A stretch of 64,000 bases of DNA from Melampsora larici-populina 98AG31 (lineage: Eukaryota; Basidiomycota; Pucciniomycetes; Pucciniales; Melampsoraceae), in assembly GCF_000204055.1 (NCBI RefSeq), contig NW_006768783.1, positions 837,985 to 901,984 of the forward strand, written 5' to 3'. Positions 1 to 10,990 of the stretch are shown piece after piece (the first letter of the stretch is position 1; the number at the start of each line of letters is the position of its first letter). A program made the translations under genes and the position numbers. Below the pieces are notes generated by a model. The model made no database searches. It was not told the DNA's origin and saw nothing but the letters and a program-made list of their open reading frames with translations.

Positions 1-388
1 CGCCAGTCGCCAGAGCACACCAAAAAAGGAACTTCTGGTGTTCTGGAAAAAACCTTCTGGAAATTTCCAAAAAATATTTTTATACCCTAACTGATGACTT
101 TTACTCTAAACTATTGGTCTTTGTTATTTTTTGCTTTCTTTCTTCTTTTATATATTCCTTTCTTTCTTTTTTTGCTTTTACTGGAGATTGAATATTTTAA
201 CTGATAGTCTTGCTAGTATCCTAAATAAAGACATTGCAATATGTAATGGCTCCACTGAAGGATAGGAGCAAGAAGGACCGGTTGTGTACATAGTTGATAA
301 GATTGCAATGTGAGGATCAAAAGGTACAACTGGCTTCAGAGCTCAAAGCTAATATCTAATGTGTAGATGTTACAGTATGAGCATATGT
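1..388. other. no gene seen, T-rich
   Basis: T-rich DNA with no convincing coding frame. It lies downstream (3' side) of the minus-strand small secreted protein, so it probably holds that gene's terminator. Confidence 0.4.
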
Positions 389-667
389 TTATAGAGAGCT
401 CAATACACATACACCACTTGTACTACAACCATCGCATCCACGTGCGCGACATTGTGCGTCTGAGCTACAGGCTGTCCCTGAACACCCCTCGCAATCCCCA
501 CCTCGCGAGCCGTCATCATCATCTTCAAGAGAAGTATGTGATTTCCTAAGACTTTTGAGCCCTTGAATATCTTCTGAATCCTCTATAAATTCACACATCA
601 TGGTTATAATCAAAACACCTAATATCAAGCTAAGTGAAACCATCTTTCTTAATTGGATACCAATCAT
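389..667 (-). CDS. small secreted cysteine-rich protein (candidate effector)
   Basis: An intronless 92-residue frame on the minus strand. Residues 1-26 look like a signal peptide: a basic start (MIGIQLRKM) and then a hydrophobic core (SLSLILGVLIITMM). An acidic Ser/Asp linker follows, then a C-terminal Cys-rich module with spacing C-x2-C-x4-C-x5-C-x4-C-x2-C-x5-C (seven cysteines in the last ~35 residues). Small size, a signal peptide and disulfide-type cysteines in a short compact tail are typical of rust secreted proteins and of small knottin-like fungal peptides. I do not recognise a named family. A second Met at residue 9 could be the real start and would leave the hydrophobic core intact. 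Function is unknown; a host-facing effector role is inference. Confidence 0.55.
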   Translation of the reverse strand: MIGIQLRKMVSLSLILGVLIITMMCEFIEDSEDIQGLKSLRKSHTSLEDDDDGSRGGDCEGCSGTACSSDAQCRARGCDGCSTSGVCVLSSL

Positions 668-2168
668 GATTGATGTGAACCAAAAATCTCAGTATTGATT
701 TACCCAAAAGAAAATGCTGGTTGTGCAGGAAGAAAGCTGCTTGAAGGTGAGATATTATTTGGACCAAGCTTCAGTTATAGGAAGCCGTGATGGAGGTTGG
801 TAGATCAAGAATCCCTAGACTCACCAGGAAGCCAAAGCAATGAAATTTCGATAGTTGTGTATGGGTTCGGTGTTGAGGAAACCAATAGTATCTAGATCAA
901 TCAAGAGGCAAAATAGAGTGGCCATATGTAAGCTCAATATATTGTATATAGCCAGTTGGCTGACAAAGAGTGCAGGGAAACATACCAAGACAATTGTGCG
1001 CGGCAAGCAAAAAATTGATGAGATGCTTGGCTAGTGAGCAACTGGTCAGCAAATGAGGTGCCCTTTTATTTTTGTTGAAGACCGGATATCTTGCTCTCTG
1101 TCCAACACTTCCTGACCATCAAGTCATGGAACATGATGCTGCGTTCCCTTCCATTGTCTCCACATAGTGGTATTGTGTTGGCATTCTGTCAAGTTTTGCA
1201 TTGTGGAGATGCTGATGTTGTGTCCCATTTTTGTTCTCATTGTCAAGATGCTGATGTCATGTCCCTTGATGTAAACTTATCAGTCCCCCCCACCTGCCTC
1301 AACTACTTGGGCGGGGGACTTTGATAAGAGGCGGGCAAGGGGGGCTTTGATAAGCTTACCCTTGACGTTTTGTTCTCCGCTTAGATTGCGTAAACCGTTT
1401 GGTGTTTTGTATCCCCTTTGACTCATACATACCACGACTTGGATGCAATAATGTACTTGGCTCTTGAACCTGGTCAAGAGTACGCAAAAATGCAGGAGTC
1501 TGGAATACAACACTGTTTGAATGCTGTGGGGGCCACACCCGCTGATGTCCAGAAATTGTGCTGGGCCTCTGCAAAGATGACAAGTACGTGATATGATATG
1601 TAGCAGCCTGTGCGGCGGGTCATGAGGCTGGGTTGGGTGTTGCTGGTATACCAAACCGTCTACAATTATGTACATGTTTTGATTGGGATCTCTATCACAT
1701 TCATTAATACAAGGAAATACAAAACACCAAATAGTTTACATGATCAAGGCGGGGAACAAAACATCAAGGGACGTGACCAGAGCGCCGCCATCTTCTCCAC
1801 AACATAAAACTTGACAGAGAGCCAATACAATACCACTCTTTGGAAGGGGATGCAAGTGAATGCAGTATCATGCTCCATGACTTGATGCCAGCAAGGCTCT
1901 GAATATACTGGCATCTAGATTCTGAGTACGTAAGATGGATCGGAAACCAGCATTGTATCTTACACCGATTTATTCAAATGCACGGAAGAAGTCTCTTTGT
2001 AGGTAACAGGAAGCAAAGTATATGTTTGATCAAACACGTTTAGAGTAGATTAAAGAGAGATTCTGAATAAGCCAGCTGCTAAACTTTTGAGGTTTGGGAT
2101 GGAAGGCATTGGACCCTTGTATTTGAGTTGGATTATGGCCTATGCCGGCAACTTGATCAAGACCAATT
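668..2168. other. intergenic, degenerate repeat DNA
   Basis: No supported gene. The stretch contains the inverted repeat pair listed separately (1360-1413 and 1713-1770) and a G/C-run hairpin near 1282-1321. It looks like decayed transposon DNA. Confidence 0.4.
1360..1770. repeat. imperfect inverted repeat pair (arms ~55 bp)
   Basis: The arm at about 1360-1413 is the approximate reverse complement of about 1713-1770. Both share a core reading ACAAAACACCAAA and GAACAAAACRTCAAGGG on one strand, with roughly 80% similarity by eye. The arms enclose about 300 bp. This could be a MITE or two opposed fragments of one repeat. No target-site duplication was found. Confidence 0.45.
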
Positions 2169-2471
2169 GTGCATTCCAATTCAAGTGCTGATGGTCATGA
2201 TCTCGATTTTGGATATGCTACGGCGGACGCAGACTCAAGTAATGATGCCAAAGAAACTTCATCCCCTGAGATGAGCTCACCAAAAGAGTCAATTTGGAGG
2301 CGCGTGAAATCTAAACCGAGTTCCACATCAAACCAAGTACGAAGCCAACACAACACAAAGACAATTCCAAGTGAAAGATTGGAACTGACCATGTCAGGAA
2401 AGCTGCAAGCTCTGGAACCCAATAATGAGGAAATCCTCATTGGAGGCAAGTATGATGTCTCACCAGTCTGA
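2169..2471 (+). CDS. hypothetical small ORF
   Basis: A 100-residue frame starting at an ATG, Ser/Asp/Glu-rich and polar, with no motif I recognise. A second frame (about 2425-2694) overlaps its end and encodes a hydrophobic helix-like stretch, so a frameshifted or spliced membrane protein is conceivable. No splice sites joining them stand out. Chance open reading frame remains likely. Confidence 0.15.
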   Translation: MHSNSSADGHDLDFGYATADADSSNDAKETSSPEMSSPKESIWRRVKSKPSSTSNQVRSQHNTKTIPSERLELTMSGKLQALEPNNEEILIGGKYDVSPV

Positions 2472-3250
2472 TAAAAACACCTATCACGCTCATACCGCTG
2501 TCTGCATCAACAAATTTGATCAGCTGGGCTTTGTGATGCTCTTCATTTCTGCTATGGCTATGGCCCTGATCTTTTACAATATACAATTCTTTTCACTGCA
2601 TTCTTCATCACTAGCCCGTGCTATCCTCTCCTCAAAGCTTGTCTCTGCTCACTTGTGGGCAGCCTACCAAACAAGCCAAAAACCCCATCCATAATGCAGC
2701 CTCTTTAAACCACTTCCCTTTACAATTTTAGCATCCAAAATATGAAACATAGAAATTAAAAAAAGAGAAAAGGACCAAAACTAGAATAACATATAGCAAG
2801 AGAGTTGCGTAAATGATCATTTATCTCAGTGAGAATTGCATTTGTCCAAGTAAGTTTTAAGATGATTAAATCTGCATGTGTCTTCAATATAATCTGCTAA
2901 ATATGGAAAAACTGCTGATGTGTCCAACAATTTGACTGCTGAATTAATATCAACTTTCATCTTCTCCTTCTTGATCTTTGTCCTGAAAGCTTGTCGTTGT
3001 TTGTTGAATTTTCTGCAAAACCTGCAAGATATCAAATCAAGAAGTGGGTTGGTCATGGTGTTGCTTTCACTTTGCAGAATTCACAGTTGTTGTCCTTGTA
3101 AGCTCCTATTCAATGTTGATTTACATATTAACAGATTTAATAGGTACCAGGCGCATATTCAATGGTATTTTTAGTAATAAAATGAGTTGTTTTTGCTTCT
3201 GATCACATTCATGTCTCAAAATTGGCTTATTTATCCATTTGAGACGCTAT
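2472..3250. other. no gene seen
   Basis: AT-rich DNA with short open frames on both strands and none convincing. The left edge of the MULE-1 inverted repeat begins at 3251. Confidence 0.35.
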
Positions 3251-3770
3251 CACTACACCAAATGACATCTTTACCCAGGGGTATAGAAAAGTAGTGCAGG
3301 CATAGAAAACTATGGGCAAAGTACTTTTCTATGACCATAGAGATAGTATCCTCTATGCCTAGACAAACCATTCTGTTCTATACCCACAGATGAAAATATC
3401 CACATGACCACAAGGACTGAATATAAATCTAGACTTGAAGCCCTTCTTGAGTCTTGTCCGATGGGAAAGCATGTTCCATCAGTCATATTGTACGTATGTA
3501 AAAGGTGTCTGTCAATCTGTGTAAGATTGTGCACACATACTCACATACATTGCTGAACATGGTTGAGGATCTCTTTTAGGCAATTGATAAACCACGCCGG
3601 GCAGAAACAAAGAACAACGCCGGGTTTCCTTAGCTCGGACTCTTATGGAAGTTATACAGTGTGTATACAGAGGCGCATTGCCTCTAAAGCTGTCTAAAGG
3701 GTGTGAAGCTTCCGTAAGAGTCTGAAGCCGGGTTTTGGGATTGAAAGTGGGCGTCATCCCTTTCAAATTG
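3251..3770 (+). repeat. MULE-1 left terminal inverted repeat
   Basis: The outer ~90 bp and an inner ~77-bp block (3574-3650) match the right end in inverted orientation. The middle has diverged by insertions and deletions. Just inside the arm there is a perfect 15-bp stem, AAAGTGGGCGTCAT at ~3745-3758 with its complement at ~3781-3794. Confidence 0.65.
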
Positions 3771-5219
3771 TTATAAAGCTATGACGCCCACTTTTCCTGA
3801 CATTGAAAGAGAGATACAAGTGGTACCCCTTGCTACTTCTCAGCGAGATATGTATCATAAAGGTGAGCAATCGAGCAAATTTTTCTGCAAGCTTGAGCAG
3901 GAACACTCATGGCATTCATTACAAACTGCAACCCCACCATGCACCCAATTGAATCTATGGAACCTCAACCATCAAGCCTGAGTAGCTATCCAGCTTTAAG
4001 CGTGTATCACAGTCATCATGATCAAAGACCAGATCCGATGCTCTTCAACATCACCACACCTGTTTATCCCAATTTTTACAACAATCAACAACTTATCAAT
4101 CAGTCTATCCCGGATATTGCTTCATCCCAGCTAGCTGCACCTTATCCTTCTGACTACTTACCATCTCATCAATTCAGTCAATCAATTGCAATCTCAACAC
4201 ACTTCAATTCAGCTCCTAATGATTCAAATAGTGCAACAGCATCTCACCACCCAAATTCTACTGTAAATAATCACATCCTTCACAACCACGACTCAAATTT
4301 AGGACATCAAGATCAGACTGAAATGGGAAGTGAACAAGACGCAGATGGCGAGACAGATGAAGATGAGAATACCAATGAAAACAAAGATTGCTATGAGTTC
4401 ATCAGAGAAGAAGAGACAGAAGGAGAAATGTCAGATGATGAGTCTGAGGAAGGGGATCATCAATGGGGCGATTGTGTGTTCCTAATCTTTTATATAAGGA
4501 TGACCTTGAGCTGATCCTGTCTTTTTGGTCAGATGTAAGCAATAGTCAAGACGATGTAAGGCAAAGTGTTCGGATTGATGAAGACTGGCCTCCTCAAGGT
4601 CCGTTTGACCTCCACAAATTTTGATTTGTTAACCGAACTGTTTATCAATCTGATATATGTCTGATACCTTATCAGGAGTCAAACCAGTGCGTGAACTGTG
4701 TCCACCACGCGAAGGCAAAATCTTCAAGGACAAAGAGCTTGGCCAACAATACCTCGAGTGTGTTGCAAGACATCAAGGTTATGCCATTGTCATCAAGTCC
4801 GATAAAGGCCCTCGTTCTCAGAGCCGATACTTTTATTGCACTCGTGGTCACCAGAACACCAAACGTGGTGCAACAGCTGAAAACGCATCTGTATCTGGTC
4901 AAGCGTATAAAGTCTCTGACACATCAAGTTCCAAAAACGACTCAAAAAAAACAAGAAAGAGCAGCACAGCCAAATCTGGCTGCGAGTTTGGAGTTTCTTT
5001 AAACTACTGGTCAAAGCAAGGTCATTGGAAAGTGAAAGTTCAACATGCACGTCATAATCACACACCATTTCGGAGACCAAATGACTTACCTCGCCTTCGT
5101 CGCTTCAAGCAACCGGAGGAAGAACTTCTTCAAACTATGTCCGAGGCCAATGTTCCTCCTCGCACAATTCGAACCATGCTTCCAGGAGAAAGTGCCCATC
5201 GTCCGATGCGAGATATCTA

Positions 5220-7238
5220 CACCACGGGGCAGCTGGCACGTGAGATTCACGTGAAATAGTTCTCTGCCAATAAATCACGCGCTGTCCACAGTGCGATACC
5301 CGTTGTGAGCTACACATGACAGCCAGGGTGAGCAGCTAAAGCGTGGTGGCTCACCTGTCCATTGGGTGAGTCATCTCACATCATAACAGTGTGAAATGAC
5401 TAATCCAATGAGCGGTGTGGAAATCAATTTAGATCTCACTCTAAGAAACAATTTTTTATTTATTCTTTAATGTGTTCCTTTAAAATTCAGAGTCGATTTC
5501 ATTGGAAGATCTATTAAAATCAATTTAATTGCAATTTACAATTCTCAGTTCAAGATTCTCTATTAATCATATTCATTATAACTTATTTATTTCACAATTT
5601 GCATAAACATTAGTCTTTATTACATTCAATTCAAGATAAAAGATAATAACATGATGAGATTCAAAATCAAAAAACAAATAATCAAGAAAATCAACAAGTT
5701 AGTATGAAATCGATCGATCTAAAAAAATAAAGAATACAAACCTAGATTTCAAATGAGGAGAGAAGAACAAATGATTAATTAGTTTATAGATAGATCGAAC
5801 TAAAAGAAAGAAGATATAATAAAAAAAGAAGAACTTACAAATTTGAACTTAGACTTGAATCGATCAAAAGAAAGTAAGAGAAGAAGCTAAAGAATCAAAG
5901 AAGACACATAAAAATATAAAAGAAGATTAAATGATCACTTAGTCTATGAAAGACTTGAATTGAAAGAAAATTGAAGAACCTACAGATTGAACTTTGAAAT
6001 CAGATCGATTTATCAATTTATGAAAGCTAGAATTCAAATTAGAAGATAGAAGAAGAACAAGTGATTAGTTAGTATATGAATGATCAAACTAAAAGAAGAA
6101 AAACAAACAAAGAACTTACAAATTGGATTTCAAAATCGATTGATCTGAAAGCTAAAAGAACATTAGAATCAATATTTGAAGATGAAAGAAGAATAAAAAA
6201 GAACCAATAAGTGTATGAAATGATGGATTAGGATTGAATAATCAAAAGAGTTAGAAAATAGAAAGGACTTACGTTAGATGCAAAGATAGAACAGGATCGA
6301 TCCAAGATTGAGTGACGTAATCGATCAGATTTGAAGGATTGGAATAAGAGGAAATACGAGGTTGAGATTGAGGTGGAAGGTATAAGAAGAGTGAGTTGAA
6401 GAGTTGAAGAAGGGGTCCGGGAGGGTGTGTGTCGATCTTTGAGTCTTTTTGTTAGTGTTATTTTAAAGTGTTATTGAGTTTTTTCTCTGTTAAACCCTTA
6501 TAAGGGTAATAGTGTTATCTTTTTTATTTAATTCAAGAGTCAAGAGTCTGTCGCGTGAAATTTGTGTGTGTGTGAAAGTTCTACCTGTGAAATTTGCTAC
6601 AGTAGTGCGTTAATTTTGGCATTTCAACAGTTTTAGAGATATTCAAATACTTTTTTTAGTAGAAAATTTAGTAGAATTTTTATAGTTTAAAGTTCAGTAG
6701 TCGGATGATGAAAGACAATGAACAAAGAGGACTGTGAATGACTGTGGTTCTTTGACTGTGGTTCCTGTGACATGTACTGTACCTGTGATGTCGGACTTGA
6801 CAGTGATCATCATACCTTTACCCAAATCTTGGTTTTGAGAATGACACCAAGATGTGGTACAGCCTGATTTTCAAAAGGGCGGGCTTCAAAGTAAATTTAT
6901 TTGTGGACAAGTCCTTTTGATTTTGTCAAGAAGTGGATGCTTTTCAAAGGAGAATAGCCACATGATCAGCACTCGATGTGAGCTTGGATGAGCTCATTCG
7001 CATGCTGAGCACCTGGCTGGCAGGTTGCGCTCGTATGACCCAGCTCACCCACTCATTGGCTGGTAAGTCACGCCATGCCAACGTGGTCTTTCTCTCCATG
7101 TGTAAGATACGTGAAAGGCCATGGGTGAAGGCCACGTAGCCGCACTCACACTGCTACCACCTGTTCTACACAACCACTCAGTGTGGTCATACCCAACTTA
7201 CATTTCACGTGGTCCCAGTTCAAAGTTGCCCCGTGGTG
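5220..7238. mobile_element. nested non-autonomous TIR element (TA target site)
   Basis: A 2019-bp insertion in the MULE-1 transposase. The ends are a perfect 12-bp inverted repeat, CACCACGGGGCA at 5220-5231 and its complement at 7227-7238. Subterminal ACGTGAAAT motifs occur in inverted orientation near both ends. TA lies on each side (5218-5219 and 7239-7240). Removing the element plus one TA restores the MULE-1 frame as Asp-Ile-Tyr-Asn, matching Asp-Ile-His-Asn in MULE-2, which proves the boundaries. No transposase is encoded. A TA duplication suits Tc1/mariner or PIF-type enzymes, but the TIR is not one I can name. Confidence 0.8.
5737..6290. repeat. degenerate ~140-bp tandem array inside the nested element
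   Basis: A-rich units recur with anchors near 5737, 5830, 5972, 6111 and 6263 (spacings ~93, 142, 139, 152). Each unit contains a form of AGAACTTACAAATTGAACTT followed by a CGATC-type motif. Read on the minus strand, the ACTTAC core is GTAAGT, a consensus 5' splice donor, recurring once per unit. Confidence 0.45.
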
Positions 7239-9866
7239 TACAATCAGATTGCCCGCTCTCGAAAGATTGAACTTGAAGGGAAAACACCTATGGTCCATCT
7301 TATTACATGCTTACGGAAAGAAAACTGGTTTTATCGAATGAACCTTGGACCCAGTGGCACCGTCAAATCCCTATTTTTTGCTCATCCAAAAGCAATCAAG
7401 ATGGGCCGCCGCTTTCCAAATTGTTTTGGAATAGACTGTACATATAACACCAACAAGCACCGGTTGCCTCTCTTACACATTGTGGGCTCGACTTGCTTCA
7501 ATTCTTCTTTCTCACTGGCATTTTGCTTCTTGGACAAGGAAGATCCCCAGGAGTACACATGGGCCCTCCAACAGCTCGACACACTCCTCAAACCCTACAT
7601 AACTTGGCCAAATACATTTGTGACCAATAAAGAACAAGCACTGATTGGAGCAATCTGTGATGTTTTTCCAGGAAGCAGTCATATATTATGTATGTGGCAT
7701 ATCAATAAGGCCATCTTAACTAAATGTCAAAATATCATCACGGTCAAAAAGGAGTGGGATGAATTTTACAATTGCTGGCATACTTTTGTAGCTTCTCGTA
7801 CTGAAGATGAGTTTCATGCGAACAAGAAAAATCTCATCAAAATCTCACAGCGTCATTCACCAACAATCCTTCAGTATCTCGAATCTCACTGGTTTCCGAT
7901 AGTAGAAAAGTACATTAAGCTATTTGCAAATAATTTCCTACACTTTGGAAACCAAACGACTTCACGGGTGGAGGGCTCTCATCATTTTATCAAGAGCTTC
8001 CTTGAAAGTTTGCTTCAGGATCTATTATCCTGCTTTAAAGCTTTCAAACTAGCAGTCCAACATCAAAACATCGAGTTTGAATGTCAATTGTCCAATGAAC
8101 TTCAACGAACACTCAATAACATTCATGAATGCTTTAGCTTATTACATACCAAGATCTCTCAATATGCAATTGGATTGGCAACTGAACAGTATGCGTTGAT
8201 TGGAAAGCCGAGTCAAAATTCTTGCACCAAATCATTTTCAACCTCTTATGGAATTCCTTGCTCACATCAAATTGAAGCCTATATCATTCTCGGACAAAAA
8301 GTTCCGATCAAAGTCTTTCACGACCAGTGGCGACTTACTGCTGACCCCATTCCAGAATCTTTGGAGGCATTGAAAGCTGACTTACAAAGTCAAGCCGAAA
8401 TCCTATGTACTCTTCCTGAAAATGCATTACAAAGGGCATATGATGAACTCGCCAAACTTCAAAGTGGCGGATACGAACTTGTACCAGTCGGAGCTCCTGA
8501 AACTAAAACAAACACACGAGGTCGACCAACTGGTTCCAAGAAGGATAGGTCAAAATCTAAATTGACTCCGCGAGATCCTTCAGGTTTTGAGTACCTAAAG
8601 ACTTGCAAACCACCTCCAACGACTTCCAAACCCCCTGTGAAGACTTCCAACCCCCCTGCAAAGACTTCTAAGCCCCCCCGCAAATGTAGTGAGTGTAAAG
8701 AGTCCGGTCACTACAAAAACAAGTGCCCATTGAAACCTTGTCGACACGACCCAACTCTAGAGGAACTTCAGCTTGATCTAGAAGCAAATACACAAGTTTG
8801 CAACACCGAAGTCAATCACTCGATCTCTACATCAGACATTGATGATCCCAATCTTGAGGATGATGACTCTCGCACAGAAACAAGCCAAACAGTTCTTTTG
8901 AAGACAGCGGAGAATCATAGTTCAGATGACCAAGACACGTCCGATTCGGACAAAGACGACAATGAGTGTCCTTTCTGCGATGAGCCTCTCCCATCACAGC
9001 CTTCACAGAAGCTTCAAAACACCATGCAAATGCTTCTTGAACGACTCAAGGCAAATGATACAGTTTCTCTTCCAGTAAGTCTTCTGTTGGTTAACCAATG
9101 CTCTCATCCCGCTTCGATCCTTCAAGTACAATCAATTTTGTCTAAAATGTCTTTTCATTTCATCAGATGTCTGAGACGATTGGCTTCTGTGGAATGCACC
9201 TTGCTGAGTCCAAATATGTTCCCATCGAGAAAAAGAATGGTTGGCCCTTATCAATCAATTTTCGAGATCTCTCGAGGTATGTTGATAATTGAACTTCTGA
9301 TTACCACTACATATCGTGCGGCTTCCAAGTTCGATGTAGTTTCTCTAACACATTTCATATCGGGCCCTGGTCCCAGTCGCGTAGAGCCGTACATCACCGA
9401 TCTGAAGCAGATCATCGATCACCAAACTGAAAGCACTTATTTGATCAGTGCGTTGAACATCTGTAAGGCTCATGGTACACGTCGAATGGATAGTGTATTG
9501 CATGGAGATCTCACTTTTGAGCTTGAACAACCAGGGTAGTGAGTATCTCATTGTTCAACTCGGTTTCTCATCTTTTGGTAGCTAATTTGGAACTGTAGCT
9601 ACGGTGGCAGAGGCTTAGAAATCATATATCGAACTCTTCATTGGCACTTCCTGCGATCCCAAGCTCCAAATTGACTTGTACACACCAAAGCTGAGCCTCT
9701 CAGTCCCGAAGGCTTTGTCCGTACAGTTTTAGTTCCCGAAGTTTCTTTGAGACTGATCGCGGACGATCTGAAGCTGTCCATTTTTGACCCCAAAGCTAAA
9801 GATACGCTCGAGAGCTCTCGAGCATACGGGATGGCTATGTTTCCAGCTGATAATGATGACTTTTGA

Positions 9867-10989
9867 GATCACACTTCAAAGCGTTCAATACTAGATGATA
9901 AAGCTGTGCATCGCAATCAAGGTCCGGTAATATGTACATAGATTTTGCTCTACAACTTTCTCTTTTTTTTGTTTTTACTTCTCATTCAAGTGGAACTTTG
10001 AAAGAAATACTTCAATTCTTGGCCCAAGAGGTGTTCTCTATGTTGATGATGTTTATCGACACGAGATCGTGTAGAAACGAACCCAAACCTGATTGTGTTT
10101 GACCACTGGCAACAGTGTCACAACTACTACACTCGGCGTCGCATACTCCAGGAAGTCGGTGTCAGAGAGGTTTTCACCGACTGAAAAGGGGGAACGGTGG
10201 AGGATCCAACCTGGGGAGAGAGGGAGACTACAAGAGAGACTACCAGAGAGACTTTAGAAATAAATGCTGTATCAAAATGCATTTTCATTCAAAAATGAAA
10301 TAACATCCTTTGCCACATTCCTCCACATTCTCGATATTTCCTCAAGACCTAAGCCTAAGCCCAAACCCCTAACCCCCCTAACCAGGCCTAACCAATCGCT
10401 TTTTATCAATTTTCTCGTGTTTATGTCAACGATTTCAAGTTTTTATCCTCATGTTTTCATCACTGTTATCCTGTTTTTGACATTGTTCTTGCATTGATTA
10501 TCTCTATGTGCATCTTTGACCCTTGTTACTGTATCTTTGATCTTCATTTTTGTATTTTTATCGTTGTTTTGACATTTCTTATCGTTGTTCTGGTATATTT
10601 TATCATTGTTCTTGTTTGTTTTTGTATTGCGTCTCTCTTCTTGATTTTGATTAGTACCTTTTTGTGTTTCTTTTTCATTTTTTTATTTATCGTTCTCATT
10701 TTTCCCGTGAATGATTTTTTTGCAAGAAGACTCTATGATCGGCTACTGTGATCACACCTGATCACACGGTGACAATTTTATCCTCATATGGGCGTAGATT
10801 GGTGCAATCATCAAAGAGTTTTGTTGAATGACATACAAATTGATTGAAGTGTTGATTTGCGAGCTATACATCATCGTACAGGACCGTAAAAGGCCAGATA
10901 AACAAAGCCAAACGCCTCACAGCGCCTTTTTTTCTCAATTTTTGAAGTCTCTTGGATAGTCTCCCGCCAGGTTGGATCCTCCAACTTAC
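9867..10989. other. MULE-1 3' region without genes
   Basis: No supported gene. It contains an inverted pair around GAGGATCCAACCTGG (arms ~10203-10255 and ~10944-10990), a telomere-like stretch (10348-10393) and a T-rich low-complexity run (~10440-10720) that gives long but meaningless Phe/Val/Ile-rich frames. Confidence 0.5.
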
Positions 10990-10990
10990 C
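10203..10990. repeat. inverted repeat pair, ~50-bp arms
   Basis: GAGGATCCAACCTGG followed by GGGAGACTA-type sequence at ~10203-10255 recurs in reverse complement at ~10944-10990. The span of about 790 bp could be a MITE nested in MULE-1, or part of its extended inner TIR. Confidence 0.45.
10348..10393 (+). repeat. degenerate interstitial telomere-like repeat
   Basis: About 46 bp of CCTAAG/CCCTAA-like units (for example CCCCTAACCCCCCTAACC). It resembles fungal TTAGGG telomere repeats on the complementary strand, but irregularly. Chance C/T/A richness is possible. Confidence 0.4.

Larger units (their letters stand above)
3939..9866 (+). pseudogene. MULE-1 transposase with RTC4-like domain (disrupted)
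   Basis: Inferred exons: ~3939-4484 (His/Gln/Ser-rich N-terminus ending in an acidic run), ~4532-4600, ~4673-5219, then 7241-9074, 9167-9276, 9377-9538 and 9599-9866. The domain order is a FAR1/WRKY-GCM1-like zinc domain, the MULE DDE core (first Asp at 7434-7436 in DCTYNTN; Glu at 7971-7973 in SRVEGSH), a SWIM-like motif ending GIPCSH, an AT-hook (RGRP), a CCHC knuckle (CSECKESGHYKNKC), and an RTC4-like tail starting CPFCDEPLP, with FCGMHLAE and then PGYYGGRG across a spliced Tyr codon. Damage: a nested 2-kb insertion in the coding sequence, Asn instead of the second catalytic Asp (7626-7628), and an in-frame TGA at 9672-9674. Unlike MULE-2 there is no OTU domain. Intron positions in the RTC4 part match MULE-2. 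Confidence 0.75.

Noticed and set aside
1280..1675. 131-residue minus-strand frame
   Set aside because: It spans an inverted-repeat arm; no domain, signal peptide or splice context was found.
10440..10751. Long Phe/Val/Ile-rich frames resembling membrane proteins
   Set aside because: They come from a low-complexity T-rich tract; the frames are open in more than one register and have no conserved motif or start context.
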